A stretch of DNA of 64,000 nt from Areca catechu (GCA_021397845.1 CM038052.1:37866449-37930448), one strand, 5' to 3'. Positions 11,579 through 23,528 are shown, counted from the stretch's first letter. Notes: generated by a model from the sequence alone, not told the origin. Made by a program: numbers and translations.

Positions 11579-13015
11579 TGGTGGGGACACCTGAGGCACC
11601 AGAATAAGACAGAGGCTTTTTCAACCCTCTATAAATTGATCAATAATTTATGAGTCCATCTGTAATAAGGGCTTAGCTCATCTGAGTCCATTTTAGTTGT
11701 TATTTCAGTTCTGTACTAGTCAGCTCATGTTGAGCTAGTTCAGTCCAATGCTAGTCAGCTCATGTTGAGCTAATTTTTTTTTTTTGAGTCCTGTCCAAGC
11801 ATACTGAAGACTCAAGACTATATCATACAAGTGAAGACCAAGTCCAACTAGATTGATGACATGGAAGTATAGCCTAAGTCCAAGCCAGCTTGAAGATTTG
11901 AAGACCCCAGGAGGAAAATTCAGAAAATCCTGATTTCTTGCAGATGCCCTCCAGATGCCCAGATTCCCTTCCAGATGCCAAATATATTCATATACTAAGG
12001 CATCCATGATTTTAGAGGTCCATCTGCATCCTAGCCCAAAGAAATCAAGCCCAGGCACCAAGCCCAAGCCCCTAAGAAGCAAGATACCAGGGAATATTCC
12101 TGCTACCTGGCTACCAGGCCACCCCAACTTCCAGAGGCCCAAACCCATGCACCCGGGCCCCTTTGGGCCGGCCCCTTGCTGCTCCTAGAAGCCCAACACG
12201 CCCCCCTAGGCATCCTTGGATTGTTGACCAAGTCAAGAGAATTTTTAGGGATTTTTCTACCTAATATTTCCTTATTTTCTAGCTAAGGTTTGAGAGGGAA
12301 AAGGATTCTCATGTAAAGACTAATGTGCCCTTACTTGGAGCCCAGGGTTAAGGGTCTATTTAAGGGACCCTAGCCTCTTGTATGAAGGGAGAATTTTTGA
12401 TATGAATTAAAACCTTGAGTTCTTCTATTGAGTTGTGTGATACCCTGCTATGTGCATAAAGGGGTTTGTGAGAGTTTTTCTTCCCAGTGCTGCAATCATC
12501 TTCCTGCTGCCAACAAGTCTCTCAGATCCCTGGATGCCCACTCCAAAAGAAGCCTTCCCTTGCTGTTTTTCCTTTGTTTCCTTGTTCCTTTGTGAGTTTT
12601 CTAACCCCTGACAGGTCGTTTGCAGGTCCCCGAGTTCCTACGAATCCAACGACTCCAGCCAAGCCTCAATCGGATCACCGAGCAGAAAGCCGGTGTCCGC
12701 GGGTCTTTGGCTCGATTCTCCAGGCCGCATCCGTCGAGGAACGAGAGACCCCTTCGCTGCAATCTTCACAAACATTATCAGGTACACCCCTCTACCTCCA
12801 GTAGTTTTATTGTAGGAGAACTTGCCCTAACCGAGGCTTCTCAGCCCCGGCGGTCCTTCTTTGCTACTTTTCTAGGTCCTAATCTGCATGCTGATCTTCA
12901 AAAATTCATACAAAATTCCCTATAAATAATTTTGATCTGAAATTTTGGAATTAATCACCTAACTCAATATGTAAAACATACAAAAAAAAACTGCATGCAT
13001 ATTAGTCCCCCATCA
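11579..13015 (+). repeat. 5' LTR of Gypsy C
   Basis: It starts TGGTGGGGACACCTGAGG and ends CCCCCATCA. A TATA-like TCTATTTAAGG lies at 12355-12365. The partner copy at 16680-18137 is closely similar (for example the same TAGCTAAGGTTTGA and CCCGGCGGTCC stretches). Confidence 0.9.
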
Positions 13016-13017
13016 TT

Positions 13018-13029
13018 TGGTATCAGAGC
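13018..13029 (+). other. Primer-binding site of Gypsy C
   Basis: TGGTATCAGAGC, complementary to the 3' end of initiator tRNA-Met, two bases after the LTR end. Confidence 0.9.
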
Positions 13030-13440
13030 TTAGAAGGGCTTATTTTCTGTAATTTTTCAGTCCGTATATGCTCTGTTATTTTAATTATTTAATATTGATA
13101 AAAACTCCAAAATTATGAAATTTATTTTCTTGGATTCATCATAATTCACAGTAATTTAAAAATTCCTACAGATTTTATTATGACCTGTCATTCTCTGCAA
13201 GCCGAAATAGAGCTTGCAAATTTTCGGCTCTGTTTTTCAGCAAGACAAGTTTGGAAGTTTTAGGGTTTTGTTTAGCATCTTTGCATATCTTTTAATTTTA
13301 GTATATTTCCAGCATATTAGGCCATGATTTGCAAGTTTTCTTCTATTTAAAAAAAATACCAAAAAAAAATACATATTCTCCAAAATACCAAAAATCTAAA
13401 CCCTAATTTGCATCCTCATCCGCCTGCCATCATTGCATAA

Positions 13441-13880
13441 TTTACTTTTAAGGGCACTCTTGCTATATCAAATGGGGGAGGATTTGATCACCTCTCCTTA
13501 GCCCAAAACCACATCCCTTGCATTCGGTCCCAAGCCTTAACCTAAATTAACTAGACTTAATTTGCCCTAGTGGGCTAGGGACACCAACTGGTCGGGTCCG
13601 GGCTACGTGTTAGATCACTGTGTCAAGCTAACCTGTGTGTGCCTTGTGCTTGGTGTCTAGAATGGTGGTTTAGGGATTCAATCCCGAAGGGCTTGTGTGC
13701 TGGTCTGCCTACCTAGCCAATCTCTGATTGGTGTCTAGGATTGGCAATCAGGGACCTAACACTCCCCTTACACCTGCCTGGCTAAGTACAGGATTACTAT
13801 AGGCTAGTTTGCCACCCTGATTGAGCATCTAGTTTAGACTCTAGGTCTAGTTAGCTGTAGTCGGTCTGATCAAGTCTTGC
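13441..13880 (+). other. Conserved untranslated leader of Gypsy C
   Basis: It aligns with the leaders of the A and B units although the flanking genes have diverged strongly. It carries perfect hairpins CCCTAG-tggg-CTAGGG (13565-13580) and CCAATC-tct-GATTGG (13717-13731). Role unknown; packaging or translation control is an inference. Confidence 0.7.
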
Positions 13881-15764
13881 ATGAGCACTAGATCAGGAGT
13901 TTCATATCACCCACCTCCTTCACAAATGTCTGAACCCATGGAAAATTTACAAGCCCAAATAAAAGCCCTAGCTAATCAAATGGCCCAGATGGCGACCCAG
14001 TTAACTCAGTCTGGTATTCAAACCAATGATAGAATTGACCATCTTGCCAATAGGTTTGAGCAGTTAGAAGTCCGGGTAGGGACCCCAGGAAAAACCCATG
14101 GGTCACAGTCTGAGCCAGATCCTAATTCCCCTCAACCTAGGAGGACCCCAAACCCTAATCCATACCCTGAGGTCGAACCTAGAGAGCCCCTCATCCTAAC
14201 CCATACTATAACCCTCAGCCTAGGAGGACCCCAGACCCTGACCCATACCAAGAGGTCGAACCTAGGAGAGCCCATCGTCATGACCCAATCCCTAAGGTTA
14301 GTCCTAGAAGACCCAATCAGGATTTTATAGACCAGGAAGATAGATCCTATTTACCCTCTCCCTATAAGCCTAGTATACCCACAACCTATAGATCTTATGA
14401 CTCCAATCCTATGAACCTAGAACCTATGAATCCATAACCTATGAACCTAGATCCTATGACTCTAGATCCCATGATCATAGATCCTATGCACCCACACCCT
14501 ATGAGCCTAGTAGACCCAACACCCAATATTCTGACCCATATAGGGAGTCCAACCCTAGGAGAACCCAATATTCTGACTCATATATGGAGTCCAACCCTAG
14601 GAGAACCCAGTATTCTGACCATATAGGAGTCCAACCCTAGGAGGACCCAATATCCTGACCCATATAGAGAGCCTAACTTTAGGAGGACCCCATACCATGA
14701 TCCATCTTTAGAACCTGACCATAGAGCTGACCCAAAATCCTATGACCCCAGATCCTATAATCCCATGACCCATAGATCTGCACCCTTGTCCTATGAGTCC
14801 AAAGAACCCATAACCCCTAAGTATCAATCTAGTACTAGACAGGTTTCTCTTAGTCAACTTGAACCCCATAGGATTAGCACCCCTAAATATGAGCCCAGTA
14901 GTGTGCCACTACCCCTTATACAACTTGAACCTACCAGGAGTAGTACTCATAATCAGAGACCAGAACCTAACCAATTTCCTACTAGCCGACCTTCTCCAAC
15001 CATTCCTGAGATTCACAAGGCTTACATTAATGCGGAGTGTATGAAGCTGATGTGAGCCTAGTGGATAGTATGAGGGAGAAGAGGAGACACCTTTAGATGA
15101 CCTAGAATTAGCTGACCCAATAGATACCCTGGTAGAAGCCAACCAAGAGGTAGTTGACCTTGACCACATCCAACCTAAAGCTATAGTGGAAGAACAAATA
15201 GAGGAAGAGAACGTAGGTACTGCTACTAGAGCCTTACCAGAGGAAACCGTAGAGGAGAGCCAAATTATAGAGTCTAGTCCTAAAATACAAGAACCAGAAG
15301 AATTTATTAAGGACTTGATCTCTTTGAATCAGTACCCTCAGGATGAGCCTTTTCCTATAGTTCCCATTAAGGACCTCTTTCCTGAGATTAGTAACCCATC
15401 CTTCCATTATGCAAACCCCATAGATATACCGCAACCTCGTAAGGTTAGCCTCATTAGTCTAGGATTAGTTCCTGACATGCCTTTTTATATCAAACTTTAT
15501 CCAACTAACCTTGAACCTTTTTCTCTACCCTACCAAACTAATTCTGAACCCACTTCCTATTTTCTGCCCTTTCCTGACACCTCTAGCATTTCTAGGATTA
15601 TTAGATTGCATTTAACTGAGATTAGCGTACTACATGCATTCATTACGCATGTTAGGTTTGCATTATACTTCTGGCATACCCTTTGGCATTTGCTTGGAGT
15701 CCATTGTAAATACTCTTGTGCACACCATACTAGGGTCAGACCTAGAGAGTCTATAGTCTCTTAG
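13881..15764 (+). pseudogene. Gag-like/acidic ORF1 of Gypsy C, broken
   Basis: It begins MSTRSGVSYHPPPSQ with a coiled-coil-like stretch (QIKALANQMAQMATQLTQ), equivalent to the A and B starts MSTRNG. A Pro/Arg/Tyr-rich region encoded by tandem repeats follows (14150-14700), with frame shifts and stops (near 14330, 15054). The last 192 codons (15186-15764) are acidic, then carry TSYFLPFPDTSS..RIIRLHLTEI and a decayed integrase tail (FALYFWHTLWHLLGVH). Neither the PF03732 gag core nor a zinc knuckle is present. By comparison with A and B this is one ancestral ORF, now broken. Confidence 0.75.
14520..14690 (+). repeat. Coding tandem repeat, about 42 bp x 4
   Basis: Units of 'acccaatattctgacccatatagggagtccaaccctaggaga' type start near 14520, 14564, 14606 and 14645. 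Related shorter 'gaacctatgaacc' and 'gatcctatga' repeats precede them at 14400-14500. Confidence 0.8.
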
Positions 15765-15929
15765 GTTTAGGCCCATAAAAGTCTAATAAATTTCCTTCGA
15801 TAGGAATGCAAAGTCGAGTCTATTAGGTGTTAGTTTGAGTCCTTTGCATCATTTTGTTAAGAGTCTGCATGTGCCCAGCATGTTCACCACCTACACTAAT
15901 TTTAAACAAACTGGCTAATTCCCGAAGAA

Positions 15930-16380
15930 GGATCAAAGAATTTGATGTAGTGGATTCTATATTGGTTAGGCTTAGGCCTAAAAGAAGCTTCATGCTCGTA
16001 GAGCCGGACCTTTTAAAGTGATAGAGAAGGTTGGATCAAATGCCTAGGTGTTAGACTTGCCTTCGGATTTGGGCATTAATTCTACCTTCAATATTACAGA
16101 CCTGGTTGAGTATAGGGAACCGGCAGCGCTACCTAGTGAGGCCTTTGACCTATTCCTTTTCATTGTGAGTGACCCTAACCTAGAGTGTCCACAAACAAAT
16201 TTGGCCTGAAGAGGAGAACGGATCGAGCGTATCCTGGACGATCAAGCCATCACAACCTAGGGCCATGACTATCAACGATTCCTGGTCCGATGGCAAGGCC
16301 GGCCGAGTCGGACGATTCGTGGATTTCTCGAGAGGACTTGCAATGCCTCAACCCAGACCTTCTCGAGAGATATGTGAGCC
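15930..16380 (+). pseudogene. Integrase C-terminus and chromodomain remnant of Gypsy C
   Basis: Pieces in changing frames match the intact A-unit ORF: an RLRPK stretch, then GPFKVIEKVGSNA, LPSDLGINSTFNITDLVEYR, IERILDDQAITT and YQRFLVRWQGRP. There is a stop inside SNA*VLDL, another after LA near 16209, and a frame break inside the chromodomain after WQGRP. It is non-functional. Its end was copied in the 250-bp duplication that follows. Confidence 0.8.
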
Positions 16381-16755
16381 AGTCTGACCTTCACTCGATA
16401 GGGTCGAGTTCCTCCCATCCCGGGAGAATTGGTGGGGACATCTGAGGCACCGGAATAAGACAGGCTTTTTCAACCCTCTGTAAATTGATCAATTTTTCAA
16501 CCCTCTGTAAATTGATCAAGCTTCTGATGTCCATTTGGTATGGCAAGGCCGGCCGAGTCGGACGATTCGTGGATTTCTCGAGAGGACTTGCAATGCCTCA
16601 ACCCAGACCTTCTCGAGAGATATGTGAGCCAGTCTGACCTTCACTCGATAGGGTCGAGTTCCTCCCATCCCGGGAGAATTGGTGGGGACATCTGAGGCAC
16701 CGGAATAAGACAGAGGCTTTTTCAACCCTCTGTAAATTGATCAATAATTTATGAG
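16290..16755 (+). repeat. Tandem duplication, 250-bp period, over the LTR junction
   Basis: 16290-16539 and 16540 onwards both read ATGGCAAGGCCGGCCGAGTC, the chromodomain end, the polypurine tract and the first bases of the LTR. The first copy therefore contains a false LTR start at 16430; the true LTR start is 16680. A smaller doubling of 'tttttcaaccctctgtaaat' lies inside (about 16466-16518). Confidence 0.9.
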
Positions 16756-18137
16756 TCCATCTGTAATAAGGGCTTAGCTAATCTGAGTCCATTTTAGTTG
16801 TATTTGAGTATTTTTAGTTGTTATTTCAGTTCTGTACTAGTCAGCTCATGTTGAGCTAGTTCAGTCCAATGCTAGTCAGCTCATGTTGAGTTAATTTATT
16901 TTTTTGAGTCCTGTCCAAGCATACTGAAGACTCAAGACTATATCATACAAGTGAAGACCAAGTCCAACTAGATTGAAGACATGAAAGTATAGCCCAAGTC
17001 CAACCCAGCTTGAAGATTTGAAGACCCCAGGAGGAAAATTCAGAAAACCCTGATTTCTTGTAGATGCCCTCCAGATGCCAAGATTCCCTTCCAGGTGCCA
17101 AAATATATTCATATACCAAGGCATCCATGATTTTAGAGGTCCATCTGCATCCTAGCCCAAAGAAATCAAGCTCAGGCACCAAGCCCAAGCCCCTAAGAAG
17201 CAAGATACCAGGGAATATTCCTGCTACCTGGCTACCAGGCCACCCCAGCTTCCAGAGGCCCAAACCCATGCACCCAGGCCCCTTTGGGCCGGCCCCTTGC
17301 TGCTCCTAGAAGCCCAACACTCCCTCCTAGGCATCCTTGGAGTGTTGACCAAGTCAAGAGAATTTTTAAGGATTTTTCTACCTAATATTTCCTTATTTTC
17401 TAGCTAAGGTTTGAAAGGGAAAAGGATTCTCATGTAAAGACTAATGTGCCCTTACTTGGAGCCCAAGGTTAAGGGTCTATTTAAGGGACCCTAGCCTCTT
17501 GTATGAAGGAAGAATTTTTGATATGAATTAAAACCTTGAGTTCTTCTATTGAGTTGTGTGATACCCTGCTGTGTGCATAAAGGGGTTTGTGAGAGTTTTT
17601 CTTCCCAGTGCTGCAATCATCTTCCTGCTACCAACAAGCCTCTCAGATCCCTGGACGCCCACTCCAAAAGAAGCCTTCCCTTGATGTTTTTCCTTTGTTT
17701 CCTTGTTCCTTTGTGAGTTTTCTAACCCCTGACAGGTCGTTTGCAGGTCCCCGAGTTCCTACGAATCCAACGACTCCAGCCAAGCCTCAATCGGATCACC
17801 GAGCAGAAAGCCGGGTATTCGTGGGTCTTTGGCTCGATTTTCCAGGCCGCATCCATCGAGGAATGAGAGATCCCTTCACTGCGATCTTCATAAACATTGT
17901 CAGGTACACCCCTCTACCTCCAGTAGTTTTATTGTAGGAGAACTTGCCCTAACCGAGGCTTCTCAGCCCCGGCGGTCCTTCTTTGCTACTTTTCTAGGTC
18001 CTAATCTGCATGCTGATCTTCAAAAATTCATACAAAATTCCCTACAAATAATTTTGATCTGAAATTCAGGAATTAATCACCTAACTCAACATGTAAAACA
18101 TACAAAAAAAAATTGCATGCATATTAGTCCCCCATCA
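16680..18137 (+). repeat. 3' LTR of Gypsy C
   Basis: It starts TGGTGGGGACATCTGAGG after the GGGAGAAT polypurine tract and ends CCCCCATCA, followed by the GTGCT duplication. Confidence 0.9.
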
Positions 18138-18142
18138 GTGCT

Positions 18143-19717
18143 CGAGCCACACACGTGTCTGGCCTCTATAGGTAATCCACACCTGGGCTCGACTCTGATC
18201 AACTCCCTCGGAGTGCTAGCTCTTCGGGATCCTTGGGCCAATCATCTTCTTCCGGGAAGACTAGGAGGAGAGCTGGAACCCCTTCCCAAGAGAACTCTCT
18301 TCCCAAGACTAGCTAGAATGCTAGGATTCCCACACCCAATCCCAAAACCTCTCACAACCCTTCTCTATCTTCCTCTCTCAAAGCTTTTCTCAAAAAATCT
18401 ATTGCAACCATAGAAATGACGTTCATTTATAAGGGCAGCAAGGAGAGGGAGAAAGTGGAAGGAGGAGAGATGAGGGGAGAATGGGGGAGAGGATCAAGGC
18501 CATACCAAATGGATCCAATCCAAGAAGGTAAGTATGACTATCATACCAAATAACCTTGGAGCCAAAACTGGTTTGAATTCAAAATTCAAACCAGGTCAAA
18601 ACTTGCCCCAAAACCCTTACAAAAAATCTTTCCAGAATTCTGCTCATCACAGGAAGTGTCGACTCACGAAAATTGCCAAGCGTCGACACTTCACCAAGTA
18701 TCGACACCTACAAAATCTCAAGTATTGACACTTGGAAAAAAGTCAATCATATTGACTTCCGGTGATGGCAAACAATTCTTAATCATCGATTAGCCTTAAG
18801 ATCATATAGAAATCCTCTATGGTGTGTGACCCTATAGGTTCGAACACTAAGCCGGTATCACTGGAATATTTTCAGTACCAGTCAAAGTCCTCATCTAGCA
18901 ATGATATCCGACGTCCAGATAGGTCGAAGATGCAGAGCAACTCACAAGAACCTCTGGCATATGGTTGTTACATAATTCATCCCTTTGACCTCATAATGCT
19001 CAAGATGACCTAGGGTTCGACTACCAACCCTAATTTGGTTTATCCAGATCATGTCTCAACTTCACCAGATTTGTGACTCCTCATAAGAACTACCCTAACT
19101 AAGGTTTTGCTAAATTGAGACATAATGAGTCATTCACTCCAAACTATTTAAAGAGGTCAATTCTATCTTAATCCACCATTGCTCCACAAGTACTTAACTG
19201 CACCCAGAAACCTTCCATCATAGTATTAGAAATCCAGGTAGTCCGGCATCAAAGTATAATGAGTTGCTTGCAAGCTGCCATGATAATCTCAGGTCTGAGG
19301 GACACATATATCCATATCCCTTCGCAAGCAACCCTTTGGCAGAAGGGAGCTTCGCAATGGTCATGTTCAATGAAATGTCATACATTTCACTTGCATGTCA
19401 CACCAGTATCTCCACACTCCTTGGTTAAGAGAACAACCAACAAATATGATATACAACAACCTACACTTGATACATTGTCATCCTATAACAATGTATCATT
19501 TGGTTGTGAACCAGTTTAAGAACTACTTGATATATCCTCTTTATATCAAATAATGTAGTTCTAAGGACTCCATCATATAAGAGTTCATTTCAGGAAAATG
19601 TAAATATGATGAATAGCCAAAATAAAACAACTTTTATTTATCAAAAATTTATATATAAATACAAAATAGCACAACCATCTATAACCTAGACGATTGGCTA
19701 TGAGGCAATTCCCAACA
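18143..19717 (-). repeat. Copia 3' LTR, proximal part
   Basis: Continues 11344-11578 and matches 46548-47754 plus 49485-49839. Its minus-strand start is TGTTGGGAATTGCC at 19717, preceded on the minus strand by the purine tract of CCAAGTGGGAGT (19718-19729). It contains short 'gtcgacactt' repeats at 18655-18735. The ORFs here have no domain. Confidence 0.85.
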
Positions 19718-19759
19718 ACTCCCACTTGGACTAAAGCCAATCTGTATAGAATCTCATTC

Positions 19760-21547
19760 CTATTTTCCTTTTACAACAGTCAAACTCTTAAACTCTGACA
19801 GTTTTAATGAAGGGGTCATACAGGTTTTCCTTTCTATCAATCTTCAGAAGGTCAATGTCACCTCGTTCCATGATCTCTCATACAAGGTGATAGCACCGTA
19901 GAATATGCTTTATGTGGTGATGAGACTTCGGCTCTTTGGCTTGAAAAATAGTTCTAGTGCTATCATAGTATACTGAAACAGGACCATCCAGAAAAGGTGC
20001 CACTCCCAGCTTGCCAAGGAACTTCCGCAACCACACAGCTTCCTTCGCTGCATTTGATGCTGTAATGTACTCTTCTTCGCATACTGAGTCCATCACAGTA
20101 GGCTGCTTGGAACTTTTCAGTAGACAGCTCCCCCATTTAGGATAAAGATAAATCCTGATACACTCTTGCTATCATCCTTATCTGACTGAAAACTAGAGTC
20201 AGTATACCCCACAAGTTTCAAGTCAGATTCTCCATAAATTAGCCATTGGTCCTTAGTATTTCGTAAATACTTAAGGATGGTCTTCATGACTTTCCAATGA
20301 GTTCACCTGGGTCAGACTGGTATCTGCTCACTATGCCTAGTGAGTATGTCACATCTGGTCTTGTACATGTCATGGCGTACATGATAGAACCCACTATCGA
20401 AGTATATGGGATTATACTCATACGCTCTCTCTCTTTAGGAGTTGTCACATAATTCTTTTTGGAGAGATCAATTCTAGTGCCTATCAGAAGATAGCCCTTC
20501 TTGGAATTTTCCATGCTGAACTGTTTCAGCACGGTGTCGATGTACGTAGACTAGAATAGTCCCAGAAGCCTCTTAGATTAATCTCTATAGATCTTCATAC
20601 CCAGTATGTAAGAGGCTTCACCCAAGTCCTTCATAAAGAACTGAGATGATAACCAGACCTTTAATCCTTGTAGTGTTGGGATGTCATTCTCGATTAAAAG
20701 AATATCATCCACGTACAATACAAGGAATACAATCACAGAACCATTAGTCCATTTGTAAATGTAAGGTTGTTCTCCATTCCTAATAAAGCCATACGACTTG
20801 ATACACTTATCAAATCTCATGTTCCAACTCCTTGATGCTTGCTTTAGTCATAGATGGACTTTTGAAGACTGTACACCTTTGACTCATCTATGGATGTGAA
20901 CCCTTCAGGTTGTATCATATACACCTCCTCTTCCAACTCACCATTCAGGAAAGATGTTCGAACATCCATTTTCTAGATTTCATAGTCAAAGTGTGCTGCT
21001 AAAGCAAGCATAATCCGAATGGATCTGAGCATTGCCACATGAGAGAACATCTCATCATAGTCAATACCATAACGTTGACGATATCCCTTGGTAACCAGAT
21101 GGCTTTATAGGTCTCTACCTGCCCGTCTGCGCCCCTTTTCCTTTTAAAAATCCATTTGCACCCAATGGATTTTATCCCTTCAAGTGCATCAACCAATGTC
21201 CATACATTATTGATCTCCATGAACTCCATTTCGGATTTCATGGCTCCTAGCCATTTCTCGGAGTCGGACCTATGCATCACATCCATATAGGTGATCGGAT
21301 CCTCATTGTTCTCATCGAGTTCATGGGATCACCATCCCGGAGCAAGAAACCGTAATATCTATCCGGTCGGCTCGGTACTCTACCGGATCTCCTTAATGAT
21401 TCCTGAGTGGGCTCTAGGCATGATCTGATCACAGCCGGTTCTATGTTGTCCCTAAATATGTCGGTTCTTCTACTTGTTGAACTTCACTAAGTTCAATCTT
21501 AGTGGCTACAGTCCCTTCACCAAAGAACTTTTCAAAAAAGATAGCCC
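19760..21547 (-). pseudogene. Copia pol remnant: reverse transcriptase and RNase H
   Basis: Minus-strand blocks in order: the tail of the integrase region (EGTVATKIELSEVQQ near 21490-21540); the reverse transcriptase start (AMKSEMEFMEINNVWTLVD and CKWIFKRKRG, 21240-21120); palm motif LYVDDILLI with YVDD at 20715-20704; DLGEASYILGMKI (about 20600); the connection TCTRPDVTYSLGIVSRY (about 20340); and RNase H (EEEYITASNAAKEAVWLRKFL to HHHIKHI, 20080-19905). Stops and frameshifts separate all blocks. It is the 3' third of the large minus-strand Copia; its 5' continuation lies beyond the gene-capture insert, at 24693. Confidence 0.9.
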
Positions 21548-21552
21548 TAAGA

Positions 21553-22278
21553 TGATGCAGGACAAGACGGGGGAGGATCGCTGGTGAGCGTAGAAGTCAC
21601 CAGAAGATTAGGGTTTGCAGAGGAGAAGAAAGAGAGGGCAAGGAATACCTGGGGTTCACACAAATTTTCCGTGGAGGACAAGCACATAGCAAGGGGCTCA
21701 CACAGATGCCCTAGGGATCAAAGCATACAGCTACCCTGAAAAGTTCACACAGAACTAAAGAAAAACTCATTCATCATTCATTATTAAAAAATATAAGAGG
21801 GGATGGGGTATTTATAGATTCACCCCAGGGTACATAACTTTAGGGCTAAGAAATCCTAACTTGTAGGCCAAGAAACCCTGGTGGATCGGTCAACAGTGGG
21901 CCTGTCTTGGGCTGGAGCCCTCTCTTGCGGGCTTGGCGGCATGAAAGGGTCCAGGTGCATGAAGGCCGACTCTGGTTGGAGGGGTCTGGTGAATCTCCTG
22001 GCTGCTGATGACTCTTCTCTTGATTTGAACAACTTAACTAGACTCTTGACTGAACTAAAATGACTGGACCTGACTAAGTGGACTCAGTTGTCTCACTTTA
22101 TTACAGGACTCAATTGACTTAAAGTGACACAAGACTAATGGACTCAAATAAAATAAAATAAAATAGGTTTTCGAGTCCCCATCATTTTCCTGCGGTGGGG
22201 AGAACTCGACTCCGTTGAGTCAAGCTCAGTGGAGTTTGACGGAACCAAAACTAACCAAATCAAAGCAGGCGAGGTTCA
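21553..22278 (-). repeat. 3' LTR of the gene-capture element, U3 start missing
   Basis: Direct repeat of 23531-24264 (about 730 bp; three mismatches in the first 60 bases). It lacks the counterpart of 24265-24687, the first 423 bases of the LTR on the minus strand. The break lies in an A-rich tract on the minus strand (22279-22320). A minus-strand TATA box CTATAAATA is at 21817-21809. Confidence 0.85.
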
Positions 22279-22393
22279 TCTTTCTTTTTTCTTTTTTTTT
22301 TGTTCCTCTGAATTTTTTTTTCACTATTCTTTACCTTCCGCACTTGAAGTCGGCGAACGAATGCAAGTTATGCATTCATGTTTGTGCGGCTTC

Positions 22394-22610
22394 CTATGTC
22401 TCTTCACAAACAATCCAAAACAGAGCTTGCGGGGAGGCTTCGCCGGTGGGCTTCATTGGCAACGAGGTTGGGGATGAGGATGGCGGCCCGGGGGAATGGT
22501 GGTGCGGACGGAGATGGCATTCGACGATGGTGGGGGCACCGGCGGTGGTGGTGGGGGGCATCCTAGGTCTCGGTGGGGCAAACACCCCACTTGCCGGCAT
22601 CCCAGGCCTC
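22394..22610 (-). other. Third captured or unidentified segment
   Basis: After the RACK1 homology stops (near 22610) the minus strand continues as GC-rich sequence that could encode a Pro/Ser/His-rich peptide. It may be a fragment of another host transcript or UTR; I do not recognise it. It runs into an A-rich tract (22320-22279) that joins the LTR. Confidence 0.4.
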
Positions 22611-23213
22611 GGCATCCAGCGAGTAGGGCCGCTTCCCCTCAACGAGATCCCAGAGAAGGGTGATCCCATCCTTCCCGCCACTGGCACAGAGGGAACCATT
22701 GGGGCTGACGATGATGGCGTTGACGTAGCCACCGTGGCCAGTGAGGGTGCTGTGGAGCTTGATGGTGCAGTTGCGGGAGGCAGAGATGATCTGCCGATTG
22801 TCGATGGAGAAGGCCACCGAGAGGATGTCCTTGCTGTGGTTGACGAAGTGGCGGGTGGTTTTGCCGGTGGAGAGGTCCCATAGGTGGAGCTTGCCGTCCC
22901 AGGAGCCAGAGAGGGCGAACTGGCGATCGGAGGAGAGGACCATGTCCTCGACGAAGTGGGAGTGGCCGGTGAGATGCCGGCGGGGGATGTCGTAGGAGGA
23001 CACTACGGCACCCTCGGTGGAGAGGGGGGCATCCTTGGTGCGATGCCACACGAGGATGGACTTGTCCCGGGATGAGGAGACTATCATGTCGGGGTTGTCG
23101 ATCGAGTCCGAGGAGTCGACCTCAAGGGTGATGGTCTTGCTAGTGAGGGTCTTCACATAGATCTGCATCTTGGCAGTGGCTCTTCGGCGATGGAGGTTGG
23201 CTGCCGCTTGCAT
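22563..23213 (-). CDS. Chimeric ubiquitin-RACK1 ORF captured by a retrotransposon
   Basis: 216 codons, in the sense direction of the element. Residues 16-40 are the first 25 residues of ubiquitin ([20 protein letters not shown]..). From residue 41 the protein is RACK1, the WD40 ribosomal scaffold, entering in the first repeat ([16 protein letters not shown]). GH..WD signatures follow: [20 protein letters not shown] with [13 protein letters not shown], and [20 protein letters not shown]. About one WD repeat is missing in-frame after TIKL. Homology ends at YSLDA; ten unrelated residues and a stop follow. Internal ATG 15 codons in is the ubiquitin start; residues 1-15 are probably former UTR. 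Intact RACK1 is about 320-330 residues with seven repeats, so this cannot form the normal propeller. It may or may not be translated. Confidence 0.8.
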   Translation of the reverse strand: MQAAANLHRRRATAKMQIYVKTLTSKTITLEVDSSDSIDNPDMIVSSSRDKSILVWHRTKDAPLSTEGAVVSSYDIPRRHLTGHSHFVEDMVLSSDRQFALSGSWDGKLHLWDLSTGKTTRHFVNHSKDILSVAFSIDNRQIISASRNCTIKLHSTLTGHGGYVNAIIVSPNGSLCASGGKDGITLLWDLVEGKRPYSLDAEAWDAGKWGVCPTET

Positions 23214-23516
23214 TACGGTCTAGGCACCGGAGGGAGGGGGTTGGGGTTAGGGCTTCGACTGCTGGCGATGAGCAGGAATAGGGCATCGTCCGGCAAGGGA
23301 TGGGAGACTTCACATGATGGAGGCTGAGGAGGGGTTCAGGCATGAACTTCTGGATCGGTGGAGGCATGCTTCATGGGCAATGGCAGCAGGGGAGAGGCTC
23401 GGGTGTGGGGGCATTGACGGACCTCGGTGGCTGACCGAGGTTTGAGAAGTTTTACAGGGATCTGGACAGGAGGAAGGATTTGGAGCCGGGAGGAAAAACA
23501 AAACCATAATCTTCTA

Positions 23517-23528
23517 GCTCTGATACCA
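23517..23528 (-). other. Primer-binding site of the gene-capture element
   Basis: The reverse complement reads TGGTATCAGAGC, two bases downstream of the 5' LTR end (CATCA) on the minus strand. This settles the class as an LTR retrotransposon and the direction as minus. Confidence 0.9.

Larger units (their letters stand above)
11579..18137 (+). mobile_element. Non-autonomous Gypsy element, subfamily C (6.56 kb)
   Basis: LTR 11579-13015, internal 13016-16679, LTR 16680-18137, flanked by perfect GTGCT duplications (11574-11578 and 18138-18142). It has a PBS complementary to initiator tRNA-Met, a gag-like ORF, an acidic ORF and a chromodomain remnant. It has no protease, reverse transcriptase or RNase H. 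It inserted in the 3' LTR of the minus-strand Copia element. Confidence 0.9.

Noticed and set aside
16430..16539. True start of the Gypsy C 3' LTR at 16430
   Set aside because: It is followed after 110 bp by a second copy of the chromodomain end and PPT; the uninterrupted LTR begins at 16680.
22215..22883. 222-codon plus-strand ORF
   Set aside because: It is the antisense shadow of the GC-rich captured region; it has no domain and crosses the LTR boundary.
22563..23213. A genuine host RACK1 gene
   Set aside because: It lacks the start and most of the C-terminal WD repeats, begins with ubiquitin, and lies between LTRs with a PBS and flanking TSDs.
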